A stretch of DNA of 5,795 bases, taken from Pseudomonadota bacterium. Lineage in GTDB: Bacteria; Pseudomonadota; Gammaproteobacteria; Acidithiobacillales; Acidithiobacillaceae. Location of the stretch: contig JAKBXD010000127.1 of the NCBI GenBank assembly GCA_021840785.1, positions 1 through 5,795 of the forward strand. The letters run 5' to 3'. Positions 1 through 5,795 of the stretch are shown one piece after another (position 1 is the first letter of the stretch; each line of letters opens with the position of its first letter). The notes beneath the pieces are model-generated. The model worked only from the letters and a program-made list of their open reading frames with translations, had not been told where the DNA came from and searched no databases. The position numbers and the translations under genes are program-made.

Positions 1-596
1 ACGCCCGGCAAGAGGTTAACATGCTGCAGCTTGTTTGGACTATTCGTGGACACAAGCGACAGCGCCCTGTAGTTGTTATACACAAGTCCACAGAACAATG
101 CCACGAAAGCTACGGCCTTCGGTCCTGTCAGCATGCAAGCATCGGGAGAAGGAGATCCAGCGACCTTACTCCTGCGGCGAACGCCCTCAACGCGGCCATC
201 GTGACCGCGCCTTTCAGTGCGAAAGAATGACGAGACTACCGGAGTCGAAGAGGCCCACGTTGGTAGTGGAATACTGTCTATTGTTTGGCACGTTGAACAA
301 GAAACGAGACATTGCTGACAATGCAGCTGTTGAACTTGAGTTTCAGCTCGCCAAGCCTCCGGAAAGCGGAGGCGGCGCTGGCAAGGCTGGATTCTCTGGC
401 CAGGCTGAGGTCGTCGTCAACACGCTCTGCACTACATATATCCAATATCCAACGTCTTCACGTTGAGGCTGACGGCAGGCTCCGATAAATCGAGACTGTT
501 GCAACAGACATGTACAGCTGGCTCGCTTATGGGTATCATCTGCTCATCAAATCGTCTCAGAAATGCGAATGACTGCACATCACGCTATGTTCCGAA
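1..596. other. 3' flank of the glycosyltransferase gene, no convincing gene
   Basis: The longest ATG frame (plus strand, 35-466, 143 residues) has no recognisable domain and erratic composition, so it is treated as chance. No canonical AATAAA is seen on the minus strand just past the stop; fungal polyadenylation signals are often degenerate. A 7-bp hairpin and a short tandem ATATCCA-ATATCCA (437-450) are the only structures noted. Confidence 0.55.
355..373. repeat. Perfect 7-bp inverted repeat with 5-nt loop
   Basis: GCCTCCG (355-361) and CGGAGGC (367-373) form a GC-rich stem around GAAAG. It lies about 225 bases past the glycosyltransferase stop, so it could fold in the 3' UTR if the transcript extends that far. 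No known element is matched and it may be chance. Confidence 0.3.
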
Positions 597-3500
597 TCAT
601 GATGCCTTGACGTTTTTGTGTTCCTCCTCCAGCAGGCTCTGCTTCATCATGTACTCGAGCACGACCTGCTCCTCGTTTCTCTCCTGCTGACTCTTTTCAC
701 CGCCGTCTGGCTGAGCTTGGCTGTCACTGAATTCCTGGGCAGTGGTACCGGAGACATGGCCTGCATCAGAGGCGGTGGCGTTGCCGCTGGGGCCAGCATC
801 TGAAGAGACCACAGCATCATCGTTAAACCCCCTCGCCTCGCTCAAGCTCTCAGCAATTGCACGTTCCAACTCCTCATCATCATGATGTCCACCATGATGT
901 GCCCTCTCCGTCTCTGCCAGACTTGCCTGTATCGCCTTCGCAACCTCCGCGTCTTCCCTGGCATTTCCTCTCGAAGTCTCTTGGACCGAAAGCCGAATCG
1001 CTTCATTAATGTCCTCTTCCTCCAGATCCGCCGGTGCAGCATAAGTCTGCGACCTCGCCATGTGGCCCTGCCTCGCCTCATCCGTAAGCGCCGCGCTCTG
1101 CGCATCGTGGATCTCCGGCCCGTCGCTGCGGTCAAATTGGCTCGTGGATGCCGCACGATTTCTGCTACGTGGACTGCATTGTCTTGCCCGCTGCCGCATG
1201 CGAGACATCACTTCCTGCTTCTTCCTCCGCTGCTCATCTAGAATGGCTTTGACCATCTCCTCGGGATTGCGCTTCTTCTTCAGGTTTTTCTGCAGCTCTT
1301 TCCACCTTGCTACGATGATCTGGCGCTCTTCAACGCCGCTTGCTTGCCATTCATCAAAGCCTTGCGCTGTACGTGCGGCGATGATGTAGTTCTGCACCGA
1401 GCTGCCGAATTGTTTCTGCATCTCTTTGTACACGCCTTTCATAGTGTAGCCGGGAATCCCGAATATTGCGGCACCGGGCTTGAGCGCGATGCCGCCAATG
1501 CCTTTGCCAAGGCCTTTGATAAATCCAGCTGCTCCTTCTTTAGCAGCGCCGCGGGCTGGCTGAGTGACGAGACCGGTGATGCCGTCATACATGCCGTAGC
1601 CGAACTCTCTGGTCGCAGCTGAAAGGCCAGATCTAAAATCTGTGACGGGCGCTTGCTTCCTAACTGTCTCATCGCCATAAAGCTTCGGCGCATTGTGGAA
1701 GCCTTTCGTGAGACCCATCGTGAAGTCCATCGGCGAGCTGAAGCCGGCGCCAACAATCTTGCGCAAGCCCTTGCCAGTGTCAAGTGCAGTCTCCATTAGG
1801 TCAGACGGAGACTTCCTGGCTCCGACGTTAGCGCCCTCGCCTGGACTTCTTGGACGACTACGAGACCGCGAGCGGCCTCCTGAATCGGGAGACAGCTGGC
1901 CACGAAGAGCATCGGCCATGGAGGTCGGCATGCTGCCTCCTCGACCACTACCTGGCGAAGGCTGATTCTGCAGTTTTGCTAGGCTCTCGCCAACATTGAA
2001 CGTCGAGTTTGTGCGACTAGTGGCAGGCGTGGACTGCCCGCTCGACGTCGCGGTGTCGGAACGACCGCTTGACGCACCTGGTAATTCACTGCTAGATGCT
2101 GCAGCCGAAGCTGCGGTGGATGGATCGTCTTGCGCATTCTCCGTGGTACTTTCAGCGTCTTGAGCGTCGCCGTCTGCTGTTGGCTTTCTCTTCTGCTTAG
2201 CGGTCTCAGGGTGGATGCGCAGCGCTTTGAGTGTATCGACAGGCATGTCAGCAACACCCATCATCATATTCGTCATCGTCCCCACGATCGCAGTCGCCCC
2301 GCCGGTGATTGGATCCCATGGCCCGTCGTCGGTCTCGTATTCCCTGCTCCGGAGAAGCTTGAGGTCATTGAAATCAAGCAGCCCTTCGTTACCAAGTGTG
2401 CAGGCCGCCATTGCACTTAGTCGGACCTGTGTGCGCTTTAACCTCCATACGCCCACACGGCCTGGCGAAAGATTGCAGCGCAGCTTGTCGACATCAAGGA
2501 ATTGATGGAAGCTCTGAGCACCAACGTCACTGCCATTCTCTGACTTGATCTTGTCCGCGAGCTCTTGCGCTCGCTCTTGACTTTCTGGCCTGAGACAGTA
2601 CTCGATGGCTTCAGCCAATTTCTCCGATGTGAGCTGCTTATGCGGAATTGGATCAGGTCCTGCCCCAGCTCTCGCAACCATGGCACCCCAGAAAGGTTGA
2701 TCTCCGAAGAAAGGCACTACTAGTGTAGGCCTTCCCGCCGTGATGCCTGCCGCCGTCGTACCAGCACCTCCATGATGGACGACGGCGGACACGTGCTTGA
2801 AGAGCCAGTCGTGCGGCACGTTGCCAAGCATATAGACATTGTCCGGCTTGCCCAACTCGTCTGCGCCCATGCCCCCCCAGCCCTTGCTGACCAGCGCACG
2901 CTGGCCCGTCATCCGGACGGCCTCGAAGATCAACTGCGTCATCGCATTCGGGTCGTCAAGGACGATGGAGCCGAAGCCGATGTACACTGGTGGCGGACCA
3001 GCTTCAAGGAACGCAGCCAGCTCTGGATCGGGAGTATAGTTGCTAGCGAGATTGAGGAAGTAGAAACCAGAGATGGAGATGTGCTGCGCCCAGTCCTTGG
3101 GCTTGGGTATCAAGGCCGGCGACCAGCAGTAGGTGTGCGGGATCTTGAGCCTCTGAAGCATCCCAGGCGCCCACACAAGATTGATCGGTTCGAGTCCAAG
3201 GCTCTTCTGCCGGAAGCGGTTGATTACGTCGCCAAGTCCTTGCCAGGTGAGCATGTCAATTAGAGCGTACGATATGTAGTTGCTTAGATGCGGATCCGCG
3301 TTCGATGATTGGATATTCGCCAAGGGATGAGGGAAGGCTTGAGTGGCTGAATATGGCATCGTGAACATGATATGCAGCGGTATGCCCATTTTCTCCACAA
3401 TATGAATATGCGCGAAAGATGGAGGGTTGGCAATGATGCAGTCGGCTACGAATGGCGCGTTCGTGACTTCGTCGGCGTCGCCCGTCTGCGGGCCCCAGTC

Positions 3501-4286
3501 TCCAACGCTTTGGTCGGTGGCTTGCGGTCCAAGCCCGTCGCCAGCTTCGTAGCAGGATCGCCAGCTCCCTTTGAGGTACTCCCCGACCTCTTTCCGCCGC
3601 TTGCCGACGTCACCAGCGCGGAGCGAGTCGAAGCTCGGCATCAAACCGGGATTCTTGACCATGAACGCCATGAGCTGGGATGGATCGCCCCCAATGCTGA
3701 AGAATTCTAAGTCGTTCTCGCGGACGAAATCCTTGAACACCGGATGAGTCGCCAGTCGAACCCGGTGCCCGTAGGTGTCTTTTAGCACCTTACCCAGAGC
3801 GACGAAAGGTTGCACATCGCCTCTGGAACCAACGACTTGAATGACAACATTCATGGGAGGAGGAGCAGGCTCATCCTCATCACCACCCAATGATGGCGGG
3901 ATATATGGCGGGGTGAGTGCTGGCTCTTGGTCGATGCCCTCTTGCTGTTTCCTCAACACCGGGGTCAGGAGACTGGACAGCTTACGATTTTGCGACTTGA
4001 TGCGAATGTTGACGCGCCCGTCGTCGCCGACCTTGGCGTCGGTGCCAAAACCTTCCTGTTCGCCATGTACCTCGCCATAGTGCTCTCCATACGCGGGCGG
4101 CGGAACGTTGCCAGGATCTAGAGCAGTGTCCCGCTCAACAACCGTGGGCACGTCTCGGCCGGCTTGGTGCTGTTCTTGAGTGCTTTGGCTGCCGCTTTGG
4201 GCAGCAGCTCCGGCTTGCCCAAGCATGTGAGCCAGGGCATCCTGCTCTCCTCCATCTTGCTCCGCGGCTTTCCCGTTGCTCGGCAT
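597..4286 (-). CDS. Sterol-glucosyltransferase-like GT1 protein with C-terminal ubiquitin-interacting motifs
   Basis: Predicted to transfer a sugar, probably glucose from UDP-glucose, to a sterol or similar membrane lipid at the cytosolic face of membranes. Seen: 1229 residues without an intron. The N-terminal GT domain starts near residue 145 with GSRGDVQPFVALGK (153-166), followed by NPPSFAHIH (287-295), CWSP (387-390) and VYIGFGS (434-440). The nucleotide-sugar half has PHDWLF (491-496), HHGGAGTTAAG (504-514) and PFFGDQPFWG (525-534), whose DQ pair normally contacts the sugar. After about residue 690 come a Ser-rich linker, a glycine-rich VPS13-like stretch and four UIM-like helices. An in-frame TGA at 4317-4319 rules out a more upstream start; the next in-frame Met is residue 21. 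No signal peptide or clear transmembrane helix is seen. Unlike Atg26, it lacks PH/GRAM domains and carries the GT near the N-terminus. The family call is firm; the acceptor lipid is inferred. Confidence 0.93.
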   Translation of the reverse strand: MPSNGKAAEQDGGEQDALAHMLGQAGAAAQSGSQSTQEQHQAGRDVPTVVERDTALDPGNVPPPAYGEHYGEVHGEQEGFGTDAKVGDDGRVNIRIKSQNRKLSSLLTPVLRKQQEGIDQEPALTPPYIPPSLGGDEDEPAPPPMNVVIQVVGSRGDVQPFVALGKVLKDTYGHRVRLATHPVFKDFVRENDLEFFSIGGDPSQLMAFMVKNPGLMPSFDSLRAGDVGKRRKEVGEYLKGSWRSCYEAGDGLGPQATDQSVGDWGPQTGDADEVTNAPFVADCIIANPPSFAHIHIVEKMGIPLHIMFTMPYSATQAFPHPLANIQSSNADPHLSNYISYALIDMLTWQGLGDVINRFRQKSLGLEPINLVWAPGMLQRLKIPHTYCWSPALIPKPKDWAQHISISGFYFLNLASNYTPDPELAAFLEAGPPPVYIGFGSIVLDDPNAMTQLIFEAVRMTGQRALVSKGWGGMGADELGKPDNVYMLGNVPHDWLFKHVSAVVHHGGAGTTAAGITAGRPTLVVPFFGDQPFWGAMVARAGAGPDPIPHKQLTSEKLAEAIEYCLRPESQERAQELADKIKSENGSDVGAQSFHQFLDVDKLRCNLSPGRVGVWRLKRTQVRLSAMAACTLGNEGLLDFNDLKLLRSREYETDDGPWDPITGGATAIVGTMTNMMMGVADMPVDTLKALRIHPETAKQKRKPTADGDAQDAESTTENAQDDPSTAASAAASSSELPGASSGRSDTATSSGQSTPATSRTNSTFNVGESLAKLQNQPSPGSGRGGSMPTSMADALRGQLSPDSGGRSRSRSRPRSPGEGANVGARKSPSDLMETALDTGKGLRKIVGAGFSSPMDFTMGLTKGFHNAPKLYGDETVRKQAPVTDFRSGLSAATREFGYGMYDGITGLVTQPARGAAKEGAAGFIKGLGKGIGGIALKPGAAIFGIPGYTMKGVYKEMQKQFGSSVQNYIIAARTAQGFDEWQASGVEERQIIVARWKELQKNLKKKRNPEEMVKAILDEQRRKKQEVMSRMRQRARQCSPRSRNRAASTSQFDRSDGPEIHDAQSAALTDEARQGHMARSQTYAAPADLEEEDINEAIRLSVQETSRGNAREDAEVAKAIQASLAETERAHHGGHHDDEELERAIAESLSEARGFNDDAVVSSDAGPSGNATASDAGHVSGTTAQEFSDSQAQPDGGEKSQQERNEEQVVLEYMMKQSLLEEEHKNVKAS
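621..1028 (-). other. Array of ubiquitin-interacting motifs (three canonical, one divergent)
   Basis: UIMs are single helices of the form acidic patch, then Ala-x-x-x-Ser, then acidic residues; they bind the Ile44 patch of ubiquitin. Seen here: UIM1 EEEDINEAIRLSVQE (residues 1089-1103; A1096, S1100), UIM2 EDAEVAKAIQASLAE (1111-1125; A1118, S1122) and UIM3 DDEELERAIAESLSE (1136-1150; A1143, S1147). After a Ser/Gly/Asp-rich gap comes a fourth, NEEQVVLEYMMKQSLLEEE (1204-1222), with M1213 where Ala is expected. The first three sit 22 and 25 residues apart. A His-rich patch (HHGGHHDDEE) lies just before UIM3. Binding to ubiquitinated proteins or chains is a sound family-based inference for the first three and uncertain for the fourth. 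Confidence 0.82.
1176..1310 (-). other. Basic helical segment (residues about 993-1037)
   Basis: A Lys/Arg-rich, probably helical stretch links the glycine-rich module to the UIM array. It includes ELQKNLKKKRNPEEM (997-1011) and DEQRRKKQEVMSRMRQRARQ (1017-1036). The charge pattern would suit a short coiled coil or an electrostatic contact with acidic phospholipid; KKKR could also read as a weak nuclear signal. None of these can be chosen from sequence alone. Confidence 0.45.
1392..1805 (-). other. Glycine-rich VPS13-C-like module (residues about 828-965)
   Basis: The segment is rich in Gly, Lys, Phe and Met spaced as short amphipathic helices. It contains DGITGLVTQPARGAAKEG (901-918) and GFIKGLGKGIGGIALKP (921-937). 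From memory, this order and spacing resembles the C-terminal (ATG_C-type) region of VPS13 proteins, where DG-TG-V--P--GA---G is followed by GF-KG-GKG--G---KP. In VPS13 that region binds lipid surfaces. A weaker similar beat occurs earlier: GKGLRKIVGAGFSSPMDF (838-855). Whether this is true homology or convergent amphipathic sequence cannot be settled by eye. Confidence 0.55.
1809..2213 (-). other. Ser/Thr-rich disordered linker with RS stretch (residues about 692-826)
   Basis: Between the family-specific extension after the GT domain and the glycine-rich module lies about 135 residues dominated by Ser, Thr, Ala, Gly and Pro. It ends in an arginine-serine run, GGRSRSRSRPRSPGEG (residues 803-818). 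Several SP and TP pairs (for example near residues 753, 777, 799 and 814) are possible proline-directed phosphorylation sites. No fold is expected here. The segment probably separates the catalytic domain from the membrane/ubiquitin-binding part, and the RS run may be a kinase target; both roles are inferred from composition. Confidence 0.7.
2487..3854 (-). other. Glycosyltransferase catalytic domain (residues about 145-600)
   Basis: This part of the 1229-residue protein holds both Rossmann-like halves of a GT-B enzyme. The first half (about 145-300) has the glycine-rich acceptor-side loop G153-S-R-G-D157, typical of sterol glucosyltransferases and bacterial macrolide/glycopeptide GTs. The second half (about 430-565) carries the donor-binding signature, with H504-H505-G-G, the TTAAG turn and D529-Q530. 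No key motif is missing or broken, so the enzyme is probably active. A variable insert at about 251-276, rich in Gly, Asp and Gln, separates the helix ending in SCYEAGDG from FVADCIIANPP; it keeps the frame and looks like a surface loop rather than an unspliced intron. Confidence 0.9.
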
Positions 4287-4316
4287 GACGGTGAGTAGAC
4301 GTGTTGGCGGAGGAGT

Positions 4317-4342
4317 TCAGTCCGTCATCGTCTCGCTGGCAT
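4317..4342 (-). promoter_or_regulatory. Two overlapping tiny uORFs before the main start
   Basis: Reading the minus strand, an ATG at 4342 opens MPARR-stop, ending at 4325. Its TGA overlaps the ATG (4328) of a second mini-ORF, MTD-stop, which ends at 4317, 30 bases before the main ATG. The ATGA overlap is the arrangement that permits termination-reinitiation. If the transcript starts upstream of 4342, these uORFs could lower or condition translation of the glycosyltransferase. The transcription start is unknown, so their presence in the mRNA is inferred. Confidence 0.4.
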
Positions 4343-4468
4343 GCTCGGTCTCGTACTCACTCGATCACGGTAACCTCTCGACCCTGCCCTCCAGCGTACG
4401 GCTTGATACGAGATAGCGCGAAATTTGTGTTGTACTCGACGACGAGGTTGTTGTATAGATGGCGGATT

Positions 4469-4493
4469 GCTTCCAAGATTGGAAACAGGAAGC
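4469..4493. promoter_or_regulatory. Nested inverted repeat containing a CCAAT box
   Basis: The perfect dyad TTCCAA-GA-TTGGAA (4471-4484) sits inside a wider pair, GCTTCC (4469-4474) and GGAAGC (4488-4493). On the minus strand it contains CCAAT (4478-4482), about 190 bases before the start codon, a usual distance for the fungal CCAAT-binding (Hap) complex. The regulatory role is inferred from position and symmetry only. Confidence 0.3.
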
Positions 4494-4523
4494 TCTCACA
4501 TGCAAATGTGGCGCAGGCGTGGC

Positions 4524-4636
4524 GACGTCATAGCGTGCGGGCATGTGAAACGTGAACCTGCAGTGAACAGACAGCAGCAAGGCGTCCGCGCTCTCCCATT
4601 ACCAACTACCTGATTTCTATCGTGTTTGAGCACGTG
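4524..4636. promoter_or_regulatory. Candidate bZIP (GACGTCA) and E-box (CACGTG) sites
   Basis: GACGTCA at 4524-4530 is a CRE/ATF-like site, and CACGTG at 4631-4636 is a perfect E-box, the kind of site recognised by bHLH factors (including the SREBP and Cbf1 types). Both lie 240-350 bases before the glycosyltransferase start. Such short sites occur by chance; the E-box is mentioned because a bHLH sterol regulator would make sense for a sterol-modifying enzyme, which is speculation. Confidence 0.2.
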
Positions 4637-5175
4637 ATTGCCACTGAGGACCTGTTCCCAACATAGGCGGCGAGACTGCCTACTGCTGCAGGGGACGAGT
4701 GACTGCCACGCTCGTGCTGGACTGTTGATACCAGCGCGGCTAACGCGGTCTGCAAGTATGCAGTAGTCTCATCTGGCCGCCTCTCACAGAGACGCAGTAA
4801 TCTCGCTCTTATATGGCTTTTCCTCATGCTATGGCGGCACCGTGAGCCCAGGAAATCAACAGCACGCAGAGAAGCATCTGGACCACAGATGCGGAGCGTT
4901 CCTATCTTACATCGCCACAGTTGCGATTATCTGCTTCATGTCCTTATGAAATCAATATTTCCAAGCTGACGGCTTCGAAATCCCATTTGACTGCTCTGCT
5001 ATCATCGACTCGGAGGCAGAAAGATCCATAGGTCTAGGCTGCCTTGTCGCCACCAACGGTATGGACCGCCGAGCCTGTCTGTCCGGTATCTACATCCGGT
5101 CTGGTGTAGAACGGTGACGAACACGAAAAACTTGCGCTTCGCATCCGCATGCATCGCTCCGCAAGATCTCGTCCA

Positions 5176-5224
5176 CTGCGACTCGCTCAGAGGTTGGATG
5201 GACACCCGGGAATGGAAAACTTAC
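5176..5224 (-). other. Candidate 49-nt spliceosomal intron near the end of the right-hand gene
   Basis: On the minus strand, GTAAGT (starting at 5224) matches the fungal 5' splice consensus. A CAG acceptor ends at 5176, giving a 49-base intron, a normal size for filamentous ascomycetes. CTCTGAG about 14 bases before the acceptor is a modest branch-point match. After splicing, the downstream exon ends at TAG 5034-5036 if the long Ser/Pro frame is used, or at TGA near 5002 if the alternative frame ending in RYKSSLERLLSDM is used. Confidence 0.4.
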
Positions 5225-5795
5225 CATGTCGGACAGCAGTCTTTCCAAGGAGCTTTTGTATCGGCCGTTGGCGTGTCCACTTCCTGTAAAGTGTCTAGCT
5301 CTCGCTCGATGGGGCTCAAGGGCCCGAAGACTCCAGCCGGTACGCTGGAACGCCGGAACGATTCTGGGGAAACGGAGCGTTTTCGAAACATGCCGCCATC
5401 GTAATCCGGGGTCAGGGGAGGCGGGCTCTCACTGAATGGCAGCTTGTCCTGCTGGAATGGAGAGGGCTGCCCAGTGCTCTTTGCTGTGACCAGAGGGCTG
5501 GCTTGCGGACTGGGAGTCCCAACACTGGATGATAGCCTTCGACTCCCGGAACAGCTCGACTTCCTCCGACAGCTCAGACATGAGCGCGGAGTGACGGGCG
5601 AGTATGGCCACTGTCCAAGTGGCGACCCGGGAGTGGTGTTCCATCGCCCTCGCCATTGATCATTTGGTCCCGCTGACTTGATAGGCGGCCGCGGGCTGAA
5701 GTACGAGGTGCCATCTTGGACGGTTTCGAAAGGACTCTTGATCTGGACATCCTCCTCTCGCGGTGTGCGAATTGCGCCACTGGAATTGGTCTGTA
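5221..5795 (-). CDS. 3' part of an unidentified Ser/Pro-rich protein, truncated at window edge
   Basis: A minus-strand frame runs open from the right edge (first codon at 5793) for 190 codons to TAA at 5221-5223. It has no early ATG, as expected if the gene starts beyond the window. The product is disordered and rich in Ser, Pro and Arg, with pieces such as SPFETVQDGTSYFSPRPP, SSSVGTPSPQASPL and FGPLSPIERELDTLQE, in the style of phosphorylated fungal regulatory proteins. No domain is recognised and no function is proposed. The true 3' end is unclear: the TAA lies inside a strong donor GTAAGT (5224-5219), so the stop may be spliced out, and the coding frame may change before it. It is in tandem with the glycosyltransferase gene, about 0.7-0.9 kb away. 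Confidence 0.5.
   Translation of the reverse strand, partial: QTNSSGAIRTPREEDVQIKSPFETVQDGTSYFSPRPPIKSAGPNDQWRGRWNTTPGSPLGQWPYSPVTPRSCLSCRRKSSCSGSRRLSSSVGTPSPQASPLVTAKSTGQPSPFQQDKLPFSESPPPLTPDYDGGMFRKRSVSPESFRRSSVPAGVFGPLSPIERELDTLQEVDTPTADTKAPWKDCCPTW

Larger units (their letters stand above)
4343..5001. other. Intergenic region, upstream of the glycosyltransferase
   Basis: Apart from the candidate regulatory sites, nothing gene-like is seen. All frames on both strands are short and of unconvincing composition, and no tRNA, repeat or transposon remnant was recognised. It probably contains the glycosyltransferase promoter and 5' leader, plus the 3' UTR of the tandem gene to the right. Confidence 0.6.

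Noticed and set aside
35..466. 143-residue plus-strand ORF in the left flank, with a few Cys/His-containing stretches
   Set aside because: The Cys and His spacing fits no zinc finger, no domain is seen, and this length can arise by chance at this GC content.
3187..3197. GGTTCGAGTCC, a perfect match to the Pol III B box (tRNA T-arm)
   Set aside because: It lies inside the glycosyltransferase CDS, where it encodes part of the SLGLEP segment. No A box, acceptor stem or cloverleaf is found around it.
2772..3263. 163-residue plus-strand frame
   Set aside because: It is antisense to the conserved catalytic domain, and its composition is what the reverse complement of that CDS would give.
3456..3536. 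Possible unspliced intron in the variable segment at residues 251-276
   Set aside because: The segment is in frame, lacks a stop and has no good donor/acceptor pair by eye. It sits where a surface loop of variable length is expected.
597..4286. Assignment as Atg26 (autophagy sterol glucosyltransferase)
   Set aside because: The catalytic domain matches the family, but the PH/GRAM regions are absent and the GT lies near the N-terminus instead of the C-terminus, with an unrelated UIM tail.
4291..4296. GTGAGT splice-donor consensus on the plus strand beside the start codon
   Set aside because: It is on the strand opposite to the gene, and no plus-strand exon precedes it.
4365..4580. 71-residue minus-strand ORF upstream of the main start
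   Set aside because: It has low-complexity Ser/Thr content and no domain. It could be a uORF only if the leader is very long, for which there is no evidence.

Overview
The window looks like nuclear DNA of a filamentous ascomycete (Pezizomycotina, perhaps Dothideomycetes). It holds one long, apparently intronless eukaryotic gene with fungal-type sterol-glucosyltransferase motifs. It has no bacterial-style operon, Shine-Dalgarno sites, mobile elements, rRNA/tRNA genes or CRISPR.

Layout. Bases 1-596 are the 3' flank of the main gene, with no convincing gene, only a small perfect hairpin. Bases 597-4286 (minus strand) encode a 1229-residue protein. It has a disordered N-terminus, a complete GT1/GT28-fold UDP-sugar:sterol-type glycosyltransferase (about residues 145-600), a family-specific extension, a Ser/RS-rich linker, a glycine-rich segment that resembles the C-terminal region of VPS13-type lipid-transfer proteins, a basic helical segment, and a C-terminal array of three good ubiquitin-interacting motifs plus one divergent one. 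Bases 4287 to about 5000 are the 5' flank, with two tiny overlapping uORFs just before the start codon and several possible transcription-factor sites. Bases from about 5000 to 5795 appear to hold the 3' part of a second minus-strand gene, unidentified and Ser/Pro-rich. It enters from beyond the right edge and probably contains one or two introns near its end.

Function. Read from its domains, the main protein would glucosylate a membrane lipid (probably a sterol), use the glycine-rich module to sit on or near membranes, and use the UIMs to bind ubiquitinated partners. The catalytic part is well supported. The membrane and ubiquitin roles are inferred from motif likeness. The protein is not a standard Atg26: it has no N-terminal PH/GRAM region, and its catalytic domain is at the front rather than the end. 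Both genes lie on the minus strand in tandem, and nothing seen links their functions.
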